64,000 bases of DNA from contig NZ_JAPFQI010000002.1 of the NCBI RefSeq assembly GCF_026183895.1, positions 248,001-312,000 of the forward strand. Reading direction: 5' to 3'. Made by a program: the position numbers and the translations under genes. The DNA comes from Sabulicella glaciei (GTDB taxonomy: Bacteria; Pseudomonadota; Alphaproteobacteria; Acetobacterales; Acetobacteraceae). Below, piece after piece: positions 33,820-41,663 of this stretch (positions are counted from its first letter, which is position 1; every line of letters begins with the position of its first letter). Under the pieces are notes generated by a model. The model was not told the origin of the DNA. It did no database searches and worked only from the letters and a program-made list of their open reading frames with translations.

Positions 33820-34550
33820 GCAGGGCGCTCCAGCGCGATGTCGAACAGCACGTCGGGGGCCAGGTCGTGCACACTCCAGCGGAAGCGCAGCCCCTCCTCG
33901 ATCCGCGCCACCTCGGGCAGGGCGAAGGCCGGGCGGCCGGAGCCGAGGATGAGCGGCGCGACGGTGACGTGCAGCCGGTCGAGCAGACCCGCGAGAAGGA
34001 AGCCGGACACGGTCTGCCCGCCGCCTTCCACGAAGAAGCGCCGCATCCCGCGCGCCCGCAGCGCTTGCAGGAGAAAGGCGAGGTCCAGCCCGCCCGCCGC
34101 GTCGCGCGGCACGACCGTCACCTCGGCCGTGCCATGCCGCTCGGGGCCGGACGTGGCGGCGACGAGCAGCGTGGGCGGGCCGGAGCGGAACACCGTGTAG
34201 TCGGTCCCTAGACGGCGCGACGGGTCGAGCACCACGCGCAGCGGAGAAGGGCCGGGGGCGAGGCGCGTCGTCAGGTGCGGATCATCGGCGCGCACCGTCC
34301 CGGCGCCGACGATCACCGCGTCGCACAGGGCGCGCAGCCGGTGGGTGTGGTGCAGGTCGCCCGGCCCGCCAATCCATTTCGAATGGCCGCTGCCGGTGGC
34401 GATCCGCCCGTCGAGGCTTTGGGCCAGCCGCCCGACCACGCAGCCGGTGCCGGCGAGGATGGGTCCGAAAAGGGGCGCGAGGCTGCCGGCCTGCGACACG
34501 TCGCCCGCCAGCAGAGCCTCCCATTCCCCGTCCGTGGACGCGCCATCCAT
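33816..34550 (-). CDS. RibD C-terminal-type (pyrimidine reductase) family protein
   Basis: 244 aa, a stand-alone reductase of the RibD C-terminal/dihydrofolate-reductase-like fold. Features are V-V-G-R-L-A-Q-S-L-D-G-R-I-A near residue 38, H-S-K-W-I-G-G-P-G-D-L-H-H near 55, V-I-V-G-A-G-T-V-R-A-D-D-P near 79 (NADPH region) and F-V-E-G-G-G-Q-T-V near 172. In riboflavin synthesis this domain reduces a ribosylated aminopyrimidine; the deaminase half of RibD is missing. It is the first gene of the pterin-like cassette, so the product probably starts from a reduced pyrimidine or pteridine intermediate. It is 12 nt after the flgN-like gene. Confidence 0.88.
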   Translation of the reverse strand: MDGASTDGEWEALLAGDVSQAGSLAPLFGPILAGTGCVVGRLAQSLDGRIATGSGHSKWIGGPGDLHHTHRLRALCDAVIVGAGTVRADDPHLTTRLAPGPSPLRVVLDPSRRLGTDYTVFRSGPPTLLVAATSGPERHGTAEVTVVPRDAAGGLDLAFLLQALRARGMRRFFVEGGGQTVSGFLLAGLLDRLHVTVAPLILGSGRPAFALPEVARIEEGLRFRWSVHDLAPDVLFDIALERPA

Positions 34551-34562
34551 GGCGCGCTCTTG

Positions 34563-34964
34563 TCAGGCTCTGGTGGTCACGGCAAGGGCGACCGCCTGCC
34601 GCGCCGGGCGGGGCATTCCGGCGCGGCCATAGCCGGGGGCGGCGCTGAGCGGGCGCGCCGCGCCGGCAATGGCCTCGATCACGCGGGACTGCAACGCGAT
34701 CGCGTCCTCCAGCAGCCTCCGGTTCTCCTCGCCCAGCGCTTCCAGCGCGCGGGTCATCCGCTCCGCATGCTCGCGCGTGGCGGGGAGGGCGCGGGCCCGG
34801 GCGCGTGAAGCGGCCGCCGCCGCGGCGGCGAAGGCATCCGAGGCCTGCATCTTGCGCTGGGCGAGCGCGGCCGCGCGCGTGAGGTCGAGGGCGGCGAGCG
34901 CCTCGTTCTCGGCGTGCAGCGCCTCGACCAGGCGTTCCCCGGCGGTGATCACGGCATTCATCAT
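34563..34964 (-). CDS. Putative flagellar chaperone, FlgN/FlbY-like
   Basis: 133 aa, all-helical: A-L-H-A-E-N-E-A-L-A-A-L-D near residue 15 and A-L-G-E-E-N-R-R-L-L-E-D-A-I near 75 give two long amphipathic helices, as in the FlgN chaperone for hook-filament junction proteins. Similarity is by helical pattern and position only. The order flgI, short gene, flgN-like matches the Caulobacter flgI-cheL-flbY order, which supports a flagellar role. The start overlaps the 55-aa gene (ATGA). The C-terminal tail after 105 is basic and disordered. Confidence 0.6.
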   Translation of the reverse strand: MMNAVITAGERLVEALHAENEALAALDLTRAAALAQRKMQASDAFAAAAAAASRARARALPATREHAERMTRALEALGEENRRLLEDAIALQSRVIEAIAGAARPLSAAPGYGRAGMPRPARQAVALAVTTRA

Positions 34965-35128
34965 GGGCGAGTCTCCTGGTTGTTGCTTACGGATTCCTGA
35001 AGGCGAAGCATGTGATTCAGCACGGTATCCTGCAGCCCGATGCCGCGCCCGGCCCGCGCCGCCTGGCGCATCCGGGCCGGGCTCTGCTCGCCGCCGCGTG
35101 GCGGCATGGAGAGGAGGCCGGGCAGCAT
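34961..35128 (-). CDS. 55-aa protein between flgI and flgN-like genes
   Basis: ATG 35128 to TGA 34961. The protein begins MLPGLLSMPPRGGEQSPARM, then has R-Q-A-A-R-A-G-R-G-I-G-L-Q and the helix V-L-N-H-M-L-R-L-Q-E-S-V. GGAGGTGCG lies just before the ATG. It is coupled to the next gene by ATGA and lies 20 nt after flgI, so it is probably expressed. It sits where other Alphaproteobacteria have cheL/flgJ-like rod-binding proteins, but it is shorter and lacks the usual F-E-A-M-F-L-Q-Q-M motif. It may be a much reduced or unrelated small flagellar protein. Confidence 0.55.
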   Translation of the reverse strand: MLPGLLSMPPRGGEQSPARMRQAARAGRGIGLQDTVLNHMLRLQESVSNNQETRP

Positions 35129-35148
35129 CAGCGCACCTCCAGCTCGGA

Positions 35149-36225
35149 CTAGGGGGCGCCGGCCGCCTTGATCGTCTGCAGGATGGTGATGAGGTCGCGC
35201 GGGCCGACGCCCAGGCTGTTCAACCCCCGGACCAGCTCCACCAGGGTGACGCCGCTGCGCAGGATGCCCATGCGCCGCTCCGCCCCGTCATCCACCTCGA
35301 TCTGTGTGCGCGGCACCACGGCCGTCTCGCCCCCCGCCAGCGGGTTGGGCCGGGAGACCTGCGGCGTTTCGCTGATGCGGATGGTGAGACTGCCCTGGGC
35401 GATGGCGACGGTGGAAACGCGCACCTGCGCCCCCATCACCACCGTGCCCGAGGCTTCCTCGACCACGACGCGCGCCGCTTGGTCCGGCTCCACCCGCAGC
35501 TGCTCGATGTCGGTAAGGAAGACGACCGGGTCGCGTCCGCCGAGGGTGAGCAGCACGGTGCGAGGATCGGTGGCGCGGGCGGAGGCGCCGCCCGCGGCGC
35601 GGTTCACCGCCTGGGCCACGCGCCGCGCCGTCGTCAGGTCCGGGTTGCGCAGCGACAGCCGCACGTGGTCCCGCCCGGCGAGGGTATAGGGCACCGCGCG
35701 CTCCACGATGGCGCTGGCGCTGATGCGGGCTGAGGTGGGCACGCCGCGCTGCACGCTGGCCGCCGCGCCGCGCGCCGCGATGGCGCCTGTCGCCACCGCG
35801 CCCTGCGCCACCGCATAAACCTCGCCATCCGCGCCCAGCAGCGGCGTGGCCCGCAACGTCCCGCCCGTGAGGTTGGAGGCGTCGCCCAGGGAGGAGATGG
35901 CGATGTCGATGCGCAAGCCGGGCTGGGCGAAGGCGGGGAGGTTGGCTGTGACCTTCACGGCGGCGACGTTGCGCGTGTCCAGCCGCGCCTCGTTGTCGCG
36001 GGTGTTCACGCCCAGCCGTTCCAGCATGCCGACCAGGGATTGCCGGGTGAAGACGGCGGTGCGCAGCCGGTCGCCCGTGCCGGGCAGCCCAACCACCAGC
36101 CCGTAGCCCACCAGCTGGTTGTCGCGCACGCCCTCGATGTCGGCGATGTCCTTGATGCGCGCGGTCTGCGCCAGCGCCGGAAGCGCGAGGAGCGAGAGCA
36201 GCAGGAGCTGCATGTGTTTCATCAT
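35149..36225 (-). CDS. flgI: Flagellar basal body P-ring protein FlgI
   Basis: 358 aa, near the usual length. A signal peptide (Q-L-L-L-L-S-L-L-A-L-P-A-L-A-Q) precedes A-R-I-K-D-I-A-D-I-E-G-V-R-D-N-Q-L-V-G-Y-G-L, the diagnostic FlgI start. G-L-P-G-T-G-D, V-T-A-N-L-P-A-F and I-A-I-S-S-L-G-D-A follow, with the end V-T-L-V-E-L-V-R-G-L-N-S-L-G-V. FlgI forms the periplasmic P ring around the rod in peptidoglycan. It is divergent from fliX, the usual alphaproteobacterial arrangement. The protein itself shows no damage, in contrast to flgH nearby. Confidence 0.97.
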   Translation of the reverse strand: MMKHMQLLLLSLLALPALAQTARIKDIADIEGVRDNQLVGYGLVVGLPGTGDRLRTAVFTRQSLVGMLERLGVNTRDNEARLDTRNVAAVKVTANLPAFAQPGLRIDIAISSLGDASNLTGGTLRATPLLGADGEVYAVAQGAVATGAIAARGAAASVQRGVPTSARISASAIVERAVPYTLAGRDHVRLSLRNPDLTTARRVAQAVNRAAGGASARATDPRTVLLTLGGRDPVVFLTDIEQLRVEPDQAARVVVEEASGTVVMGAQVRVSTVAIAQGSLTIRISETPQVSRPNPLAGGETAVVPRTQIEVDDGAERRMGILRSGVTLVELVRGLNSLGVGPRDLITILQTIKAAGAP

Positions 36226-36284
36226 CGGTTAAACCCATCCGGGCGAGGGTCCGCCCATGCTTCGCCCCTCCCTCCGCAAGCCCC

Positions 36285-36770
36285 GTGCCAGCGCCCCCGG
36301 CCCGGGGCCCGGCAAATTCCGCCGGTCCCTGGCGGTTTCCGCCGGGGCCGGGCGGCAGGGACGGCCCGGCCGCGATCGGTGACGTCCGCTACACCCCCGG
36401 GCCTGGGCCGCGGCCCGACATGGCAGCCCGGCGCGGCGCCGGCTTCCGCATGCCGGATTCGCCCGGCGCCGCGCCGCTGACCGCCCCGGGCATCGCCGCG
36501 CCGCTCGCCCTTCCCGCCGAGCGGAATCCGGAGGAGCGGGACGATGCTGCCCGCCGCCGCGGCCACACCCTGCCGGAAGAGATGGAGGAGCTGCGCCGCG
36601 ACCTGCTGCGCGCCCGCATGGACCCGTCGCGTTTGTCGCGCCTTTCGCTGTTGGCAGAGGGCGAGGCGGGGCACGACCCGGGGTTGCAGGAAGCGATCGA
36701 GGCGATCAGCCTTCGCGCAAAAGTTGAGTTGGCGGGCTATTCCATGCTGTCGAATTCATATTCGCGGTAA
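36285..36770 (+). CDS. fliX: Flagellar assembly protein FliX
   Basis: 161 aa if started at GTG 36285; an ATG at 36420 would give 116 aa. The start is unclear because neither has a good ribosome site. The C-terminal domain (about 95-155: L-P-E-E-M-E-E-L-R-R-D-L-L, then L-Q-E-A-I-E-A-I-S-L-R-A-K-V-E-L-A) matches FliX. In Caulobacter FliX works with FlbD to couple flagellar assembly to class III/IV gene expression. The N-terminal part is Pro/Gly-rich and disordered, as usual. Divergent from flgI and upstream of dksA, so they may share control. Confidence 0.8.
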   Translation: MPAPPARGPANSAGPWRFPPGPGGRDGPAAIGDVRYTPGPGPRPDMAARRGAGFRMPDSPGAAPLTAPGIAAPLALPAERNPEERDDAARRRGHTLPEEMEELRRDLLRARMDPSRLSRLSLLAEGEAGHDPGLQEAIEAISLRAKVELAGYSMLSNSYSR

Positions 36771-36892
36771 CGTCATGCAGTTGTTGCAGATTGGCACTTG
36801 GCGAGTGCATGGCCTCCCCCTATGGTCCGCCCGCCCTGGGATGGGGGTTGGCGACGGGTCGGCCTGATTTCCGGGGTGAGGCAAGGTTCAAC

Positions 36893-37309
36893 ATGGTCGT
36901 CACCCTCCCTCCCGATTATCGCCCGTCCGACGACGAAGAGTTCATGAATGCGCTTCAGCTGGAATACTTCCGCCAGAAGCTGCTTCGCTGGCGGCACGAA
37001 TTGCTGCGCGAGGCCGGCGTCACCCTCAACTCGCTTTCCGCTGGCGGCATCGCCGAGCCCGACCTGACCGACCGGGCGAGCGTCGAGACCGATCGCGCGC
37101 TGGAGCTTCGCACCCGCGACCGGGCACGCAAGCTGATCAGCAAGATCGACCAGGCGCTGGAGCGGATCGCGAACGGCACCTACGGCTTCTGCGAGGAAAG
37201 CGGCGAGCCGATCGGCCTGCGCCGGCTGGAGGCCCGCCCCATCGCCACCCTGTCCATCGAGGCGCAGGAGCGTCACGAGCGGATGGAGAAGGTCCACCGC
37301 GACGATTGA
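36893..37309 (+). CDS. dksA: RNA polymerase-binding protein DksA (single-cysteine type)
   Basis: 138 aa from ATG 36893 (GCAAGG upstream); the frame is open further up but family homology starts here. It has the acidic coiled-coil tip region D-L-T-D-R-A-S-V-E-T-D near residue 57, long helices R-D-R-A-R-K-L-I-S-K-I-D-Q-A-L, and the globular G-T-Y-G-F-C100-E-E-S-G-E-P-I-G-L-R-R-L-E-A-R-P. Only Cys100 of the four zinc cysteines is kept, as in many alphaproteobacterial DksA proteins, so it should fold without zinc. DksA binds the RNA polymerase secondary channel and, with ppGpp, tunes rRNA and amino acid promoters. The 3' end overlaps the convergent SRAP gene by 37 bp. Confidence 0.95.
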   Translation: MVVTLPPDYRPSDDEEFMNALQLEYFRQKLLRWRHELLREAGVTLNSLSAGGIAEPDLTDRASVETDRALELRTRDRARKLISKIDQALERIANGTYGFCEESGEPIGLRRLEARPIATLSIEAQERHERMEKVHRDD

Positions 37310-38016
37310 GGATCAGGGCCGGCGTCCATCAGCCCGGCCGCGGGTGGAGCGCCTGGCCAAGTTTCCAGCAGGGCCGGATCATTCTCGCCGACCCGGCCGA
37401 CGCGCGGGTCCACTGGCCAGAAGCGCAGCAGCGAATCGTCCAGCGGGCGCAGCAGTGCTTCTGCATCTCCCTCTTCCTCACCCAGCCAAAGCGGCCAGTC
37501 CGCGCGCCCGAGCAGCACGGGCATGCGGTGGTGCAGCAGCGCCTGCCGCCCCGCCGAATCGGTGGTGACGATGCTGAAGGTGCGGAGCCACGACCCGTCC
37601 TCCGCCTTCCACCCTTCCCATAGCCCAGCCGCCGCCATCGGGCTGCCATCCCGCAGGGCGACGGCATAGGGCTGCTTGGCACCCTCGCCCGCGTGCCATT
37701 CGAAGAACCCGTCCATGGGGACGAGGCAGCGGCGACGCCGGAACGCCTCGCGGAAGGAGGGCTTGGTGGCCACCCCGTCGGCGCGGGCATTGATCAGCCG
37801 CGCGCCGCCCTTGGCGTCCTTGGACCAGGACGGGACGAGCCCCCATTGCAGCACGTCCATGTGGCGCGCGCCGGTGTCCGGATGGCGCCGCACCACCGGT
37901 GCGGATTGCGTGGGGGCGATGTTGAAGGAGGGCGGCCAGTTCGGCACGCTCGCGCCTACCTCGAAATACTGGGCCGTCTCGGCATTGGGCCGCTGGAGGA
38001 AATAGCGCCCGCACAT
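37273..38016 (-). CDS. SOS response-associated peptidase (SRAP, YedK/HMCES family)
   Basis: 247 aa, full length. Cys2 of M-C-G-R-Y is the nucleophile that forms a thiazolidine crosslink with abasic sites in single-stranded DNA. Other conserved parts are F-N-I-A-P-T-Q near 31, W-G-L-V-P-S-W near 58, L-I-N-A-R-A-D near 74, the Glu of F-F-E-W near 102 and the His of L-L-H-H-R-M-P-V near 162. It protects replication from abasic-site damage. Same strand as, and 10 nt upstream of, the GMC oxidoreductase gene, so both may be one transcript; functional linkage is not evident. Confidence 0.95.
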   Translation of the reverse strand: MCGRYFLQRPNAETAQYFEVGASVPNWPPSFNIAPTQSAPVVRRHPDTGARHMDVLQWGLVPSWSKDAKGGARLINARADGVATKPSFREAFRRRRCLVPMDGFFEWHAGEGAKQPYAVALRDGSPMAAAGLWEGWKAEDGSWLRTFSIVTTDSAGRQALLHHRMPVLLGRADWPLWLGEEEGDAEALLRPLDDSLLRFWPVDPRVGRVGENDPALLETWPGAPPAAGLMDAGPDPQSSRWTFSIRS

Positions 38017-38026
38017 GCCCGGGCGC

Positions 38027-39649
38027 TCAGGCCGCCACGGCTTCGCGCCCGCGGATGAAGTCGCTGGCCTTCTCCGCGATCATCAGCGTGGTGGCGTAGG
38101 TGTTGGCGCTGGTCATGCTCGGCATGATGGAGGCGTCCACCACGCGCAGCCCGGACAGCCCGTGCACGCGCAGCCGGTCATCCACCACCGCCATCGGGTC
38201 GGTTTCCGGCCCCATCTTGCAGGTGCCGATCAGGTGATAGGTGGTGCTGCCGTTGCGCTTGGCGAAGTCCAGCAGCTCGTCATCCGTCTGCACCTGCGTT
38301 CCGGGCAGCGTTTCCTTCGCCATCAGCGCCATCATCTGCGGCGTGGAAAGCATGCGCCGGGTCAGCCGCATGCCCGCGAGGTGGACGCGCACATCCATCG
38401 GGTCGGACAGGTAGTTGGGCTGGAGTTCCGGATCCTCGAACACGTCGCGCGAGCGTGCCCGCACCCAGCCCTTGCTTTCCGGCCGGTGCTGCCATGCCCC
38501 CGCCGTCACGCCTGGATAGTCGTCCAGCACGTAGACCATCCCCTCCTTGTAGGAGCCGGGGGTGAAGACGCATTGCAGGTCGGGCTGGTCCAGCCCCTCG
38601 AAGCTCTTCCAGAACACGTGCACGTGGGAAGGCGCGGTGGCGAGGATGGAGGGCCGCCGCGCCGCCCAGCGCGCCACCTGCCCGCCGAGGCGCAGCCCGC
38701 GCGCCAGTTCGTTCAAGGTCAGCACGCCCGGCTTCGCTCGCATCACGAAGCGCGAGGCGTAGTGGTCGCGGAAATTCTCGCCCACCCCGGGCAGGGCGTG
38801 CCGGATCTCGACGCCCAGCCGGTCCTTGATCCAGGACGGGCCGATGCCGCTGACCTGGAGCAGGCGTGCCGTGTTGGCCGTGCCGCCGGACAGGATCACC
38901 TCGCGCCGCGCCCGCACCTCCGTCGGCGTGCCGACGCGCTCGCTGAGGTAGCGGATGCCGACGGCGCGCTTGCCCTCCAGCATCACCTCGGCGGCGCGGG
39001 CATTGGTGCGCAGGTCGAGGTTCGGCCGCGACAGCGCGCCATGCAGGAAGGCGCGATAGGCGGAAACGCGGCGCCCGTTCAGGATGGCGCGCTGGTAGTA
39101 GCCGACGCCCGCTTGGTCGCCTGAATTGTAGTCGGGGTTGCGCGGGATGCCGAGGCCGACGCAGCCCTCGATGAAGGCTTCGGAGACGGGGTGGATCCAG
39201 TCCATGTCCGTGACGGGGATGCCCTGTTCCCGCCCCCGGCGCGTGGCATCGCCGAAGCCGATGCGCCGCTCGGTCCGCATGTAGTAGGGCAAGCAGTCGG
39301 CGTAGCCCCAGCCGCGATTGCCATGCTGCGCCCAGGAATCGAGGTCGCCCGGCTGGCCGCGATTGTAGATCATCCCATTGACGGAAGAGGAGCCGCCGAG
39401 GGTGCGTCCCTGCACCGTGGCGATGCGCCGCCCGCCCGTGTTCTCCGTCGGCTCGGTGGAGAACTGCCAAGTCACGCCCGGGTCCTTCAGCGTCTTGATG
39501 AAGCCGGCGGGGACATGGATCCAGGGGCTGCGGTCGGGCGGCCCGGCTTCCAGCACGCAGACCGTCGCCGTGGGGTCTTCCGACAGCCGCGCCGCGAGCA
39601 GGGAGCCAGCCGCGCCGCAGCCCACGATGACGTAGTCGAATTCGTCCAT
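38027..39649 (-). CDS. GMC family oxidoreductase, choline dehydrogenase-like
   Basis: 540 aa from ATG 39649; upstream frame is not convincing. The FAD ADP-binding motif is Y-V-I-V-G-C-G-A-A-G-S-L-L-A-A-R near residue 7. The GMC signatures follow: G-R-T-L-G-G-S-S-S-V-N-G-M-I-Y near 78, and S-G-G-T-A-N-T-A-R-L-L-Q-V-S-G-I-G near 250. The catalytic His-Asn pair region is T-Y-H-L-I-G-T-C-K-M-G near 465 and S-A-N-T-Y-A-T-T-L-M-I-A-E near 510. It oxidises an alcohol (choline-like or a sugar/aliphatic alcohol) in the cytosol or inner membrane. The substrate cannot be told. It is 67 nt after the broken flgH. Confidence 0.9.
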   Translation of the reverse strand: MDEFDYVIVGCGAAGSLLAARLSEDPTATVCVLEAGPPDRSPWIHVPAGFIKTLKDPGVTWQFSTEPTENTGGRRIATVQGRTLGGSSSVNGMIYNRGQPGDLDSWAQHGNRGWGYADCLPYYMRTERRIGFGDATRRGREQGIPVTDMDWIHPVSEAFIEGCVGLGIPRNPDYNSGDQAGVGYYQRAILNGRRVSAYRAFLHGALSRPNLDLRTNARAAEVMLEGKRAVGIRYLSERVGTPTEVRARREVILSGGTANTARLLQVSGIGPSWIKDRLGVEIRHALPGVGENFRDHYASRFVMRAKPGVLTLNELARGLRLGGQVARWAARRPSILATAPSHVHVFWKSFEGLDQPDLQCVFTPGSYKEGMVYVLDDYPGVTAGAWQHRPESKGWVRARSRDVFEDPELQPNYLSDPMDVRVHLAGMRLTRRMLSTPQMMALMAKETLPGTQVQTDDELLDFAKRNGSTTYHLIGTCKMGPETDPMAVVDDRLRVHGLSGLRVVDASIMPSMTSANTYATTLMIAEKASDFIRGREAVAA

Positions 39650-39716
39650 GCCCGCGCTCCCTGACCGGACGGACAGCTTACGCCCGCCGCCCGCCCTGTC
39701 CATCGCGGCAGCGCCT

Positions 39717-40335
39717 TCAGAAGGGTGACAGGATGTCCAGCAATTGCTGGCCCAGCCTGGGCTGCTGCACGTCCGACAGCGTGCCCCGCCCGCCATAGGA
39801 GATGCGCGCCTCCGCCAGCCGGTCATGCCGCACCGTGTTGTCGCTGGCGATGTCCTGCGGGCGGACCACGCCGCGCACCTCCAGCTCGCGAAGCTCGGCG
39901 TTCACCCGCACCTCCCGCCGCCCCACCATCACCGTGTTCCCGTTGGGCAGGGTCTGGGTGATGGTGGCGGCGAGGCGGAGGTTGATCGTCTCCGTCCGCC
40001 GCACCTGCCTATTGCCGTCGCTGGTGGAAACGAGGCTGGCGGGGTTGGCCCCACGCGGCAGCAGGCGCCGGGTTTGCCTTTCCATCCCGAGCAGGTTGGG
40101 CACGCCCAAGCTCTCCGCCCCGTTGCGGCTGCGCTGCGTCCGGTTCTGCAGTTGCGCATCATCGGCGATGGAAACCAGGATCGTGATCAGGTCGCCGACC
40201 TGCGCCGCGCGCTGGTCGCGCAGGAAGGTGCGCGAACCGGGGCGCCACAGCGAATTCGCCATGGCCGGCGCCTCGTGCGGCGCCGGGCGACATCTCCGGC
40301 GCGCGGCCGAGCCGCGACAGGCGCTCTGCCTGATC
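39717..40335 (-). pseudogene. flgH: flgH (flagellar L-ring lipoprotein), frameshifted and missing its signal peptide
   Basis: The frame ending at 39717 reads A-N-S-L-W-R-P-G-S-R-T-F, then D-L-I-T-I-L-V-S-I-A-D-D, Q-R-S-R-N-G-A-E-S-L, R-R-E-V-R-V-N-A-E-L-R-E-L, R-I-S-Y-G-G-R-G: clear FlgH, 180 residues to the end. Upstream of N-S-L-W-R the FlgH start motif R-L-S-R-L-G-R-A-P-E-M-S-P is found in another frame (about 40335-40285), so a one-base shift separates the two parts. The lipobox and signal peptide are not found further up; that DNA reads as a different gene on the other strand. FlgH must be a lipoprotein to form the L ring, so the product is almost surely non-functional. The ATG at 40262 could still give 181 aa. 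Confidence 0.7.
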
Positions 40336-41483
40336 GAGGCGGCGGGGGAAGACGCGGCGCTCACCCTGGCTCAGGCCCTTCTGGACGAAGCGGAAGGGCA
40401 GGTGGAACGTGCGTCGGGAGGTTTCGATGCCGCCGCCCAGGGCAGGGATCGCCGCGCCCTCGCCCGAGCGCTGCGCTGTGCAGCCGAGCTTCGCCTCGCC
40501 GCCGGCCGGCTGGATGCGGTTGGGGCGGCGCAGGCGCTGGAAGCTGCCCTCTTTACCTAGCGCGGCGACGAGGAGGACTGACCTTGCGCCGCCGCATCGC
40601 CGATCTGCGGCGCGAGGCGGGCGACCCGCGCGGCGCCATGGCCATGCTGCGCGAGGCCGAGGCGGGCTTCCCCGAAGCGGCTTCGGCCCTGCGCGCGCCG
40701 CTCCAGGCGGCCTTCCTGGACGCGCTGCGCCGCGACCCCCCAGCCGAGGCCGTGGCGCTGCATGACGCTCGTCCCACGCTGGTCCCCTCTGGTCCGGAGG
40801 GCGAAGCGGCGCTGCTCGACCTCGCAGAGCGCCTCCTGGCACTGGATCTGCCGGGCCGCGCCGCCACGCTTCTGCGCCAAGCGGTGGAACGGCAGCCCCT
40901 CGGCGAGTCCCGCGCTGCGCTAGGCGCGCGCCTCGCCCAGCTGCAATTGACGGAAGGTGAGCCTGCCGCCGCCCTCGCCGCCCTGGCCGCAAGTGGCGGG
41001 GGCGCCCTGTCCCTCGCCCTGGCCGAGCGCAGGGCCCTTCTTGCCGCCCGTGCCGAGGCGCAGCGCGGCCGGCGCGACGTGGCGACGGAAATGTTGGCAG
41101 CCCTGGGTCCGGCAGGGGACGAGACCCGGGCGGAGATCCTCGCCGAGGCGCGCGACTTCGCGGCCGCTGCGGCGGCGCTGTCCCGTCGCCTTGCCGCGCT
41201 GACCCCCGCGGAAGGACCTTTGCCCGAGGCGGCGGAGCGCGTCGCGCTGCGCATCGCGGCTCTGCTGGCGCTCGCCGGGGATGAGCGCGGCATCGCCGCC
41301 CTGCGCCGCTCCCATGGCGGCCGGATGCGCACGGCCAGCCTCGCGCGCGGCTTCGAGGCGCTGACATCCGATCCGGTGCGTGGCCTCGCGGACCTGCCGC
41401 GCTTGGCATGCGAACTGAATCTCTTCCGTAGTTTTCCGGATTTGCGGGAGCGGTTGCGGACGGCTGCGCTGCCCACCGGATGA
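40261..41483 (+). pseudogene. Broken TPR-like repeat-protein gene
   Basis: The reading frame from about 40261 runs to a TAG at 40558-40560 after A-Q-A-L-E-A-A-L-F-T. The same coding style (L-R-R-R-I-A-D-L-R-R-E-A-G-D-P-R-G-A-M-A) continues one frame away from about 40578 to 41483. One in-frame stop and one base loss therefore interrupt a helical repeat protein rich in A-L-A-L-A and E-A patterns (TPR-like). Its 5' end abuts and overlaps the 5' end of flgH on the other strand, so the start is probably lost too. In related genomes such a protein is plausibly linked to the flagellar cluster; I could not verify this. Confidence 0.65.
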
Positions 41484-41498
41484 GTCGTGCGTCTGATA

Positions 41499-41520
41499 GG
41501 GGGGCGCCCCGTGTTTTTTT
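41499..41520 (+). terminator. Candidate intrinsic terminator after the broken repeat gene
   Basis: GGGGGGCGCCCC forms a short G/C stem followed by GTG and seven T. A second arm, CGGGGCG at 41521-41527, can also pair with CGCCCCG at 41505-41511. The short stem lowers confidence. Confidence 0.45.
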
Positions 41521-41544
41521 CGGGGCGATGGAGCCGATTTTCAT

Positions 41545-41573
41545 TTGACCCCGGGGGCAGCGTGCCCCATATG
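41545..41573 (+). promoter_or_regulatory. Candidate sigma70-type promoter for speD
   Basis: TTGACC (-35) and CATATG (-10) are 17 bp apart, 91 bp before the speD start. The -10 is a weak match, so this is only a suggestion. Confidence 0.3.
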
Positions 41574-41663
41574 CGCCTCCGTTGACCCCATCGAACCGAC
41601 GGCCACGGTGGCCGCACAGCCGATTGATCAGGTCATCTTCCCGACTGGAAAGGGTTTGCCCGC

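Noticed and set aside
36799-36813. Possible sigma54 promoter TGGCGAGTGCATGGC before dksA
   Set aside because: The -24 element is acceptable, but the -12 element reads TGGC where TTGC is expected, and dksA is not a usual sigma54 target.
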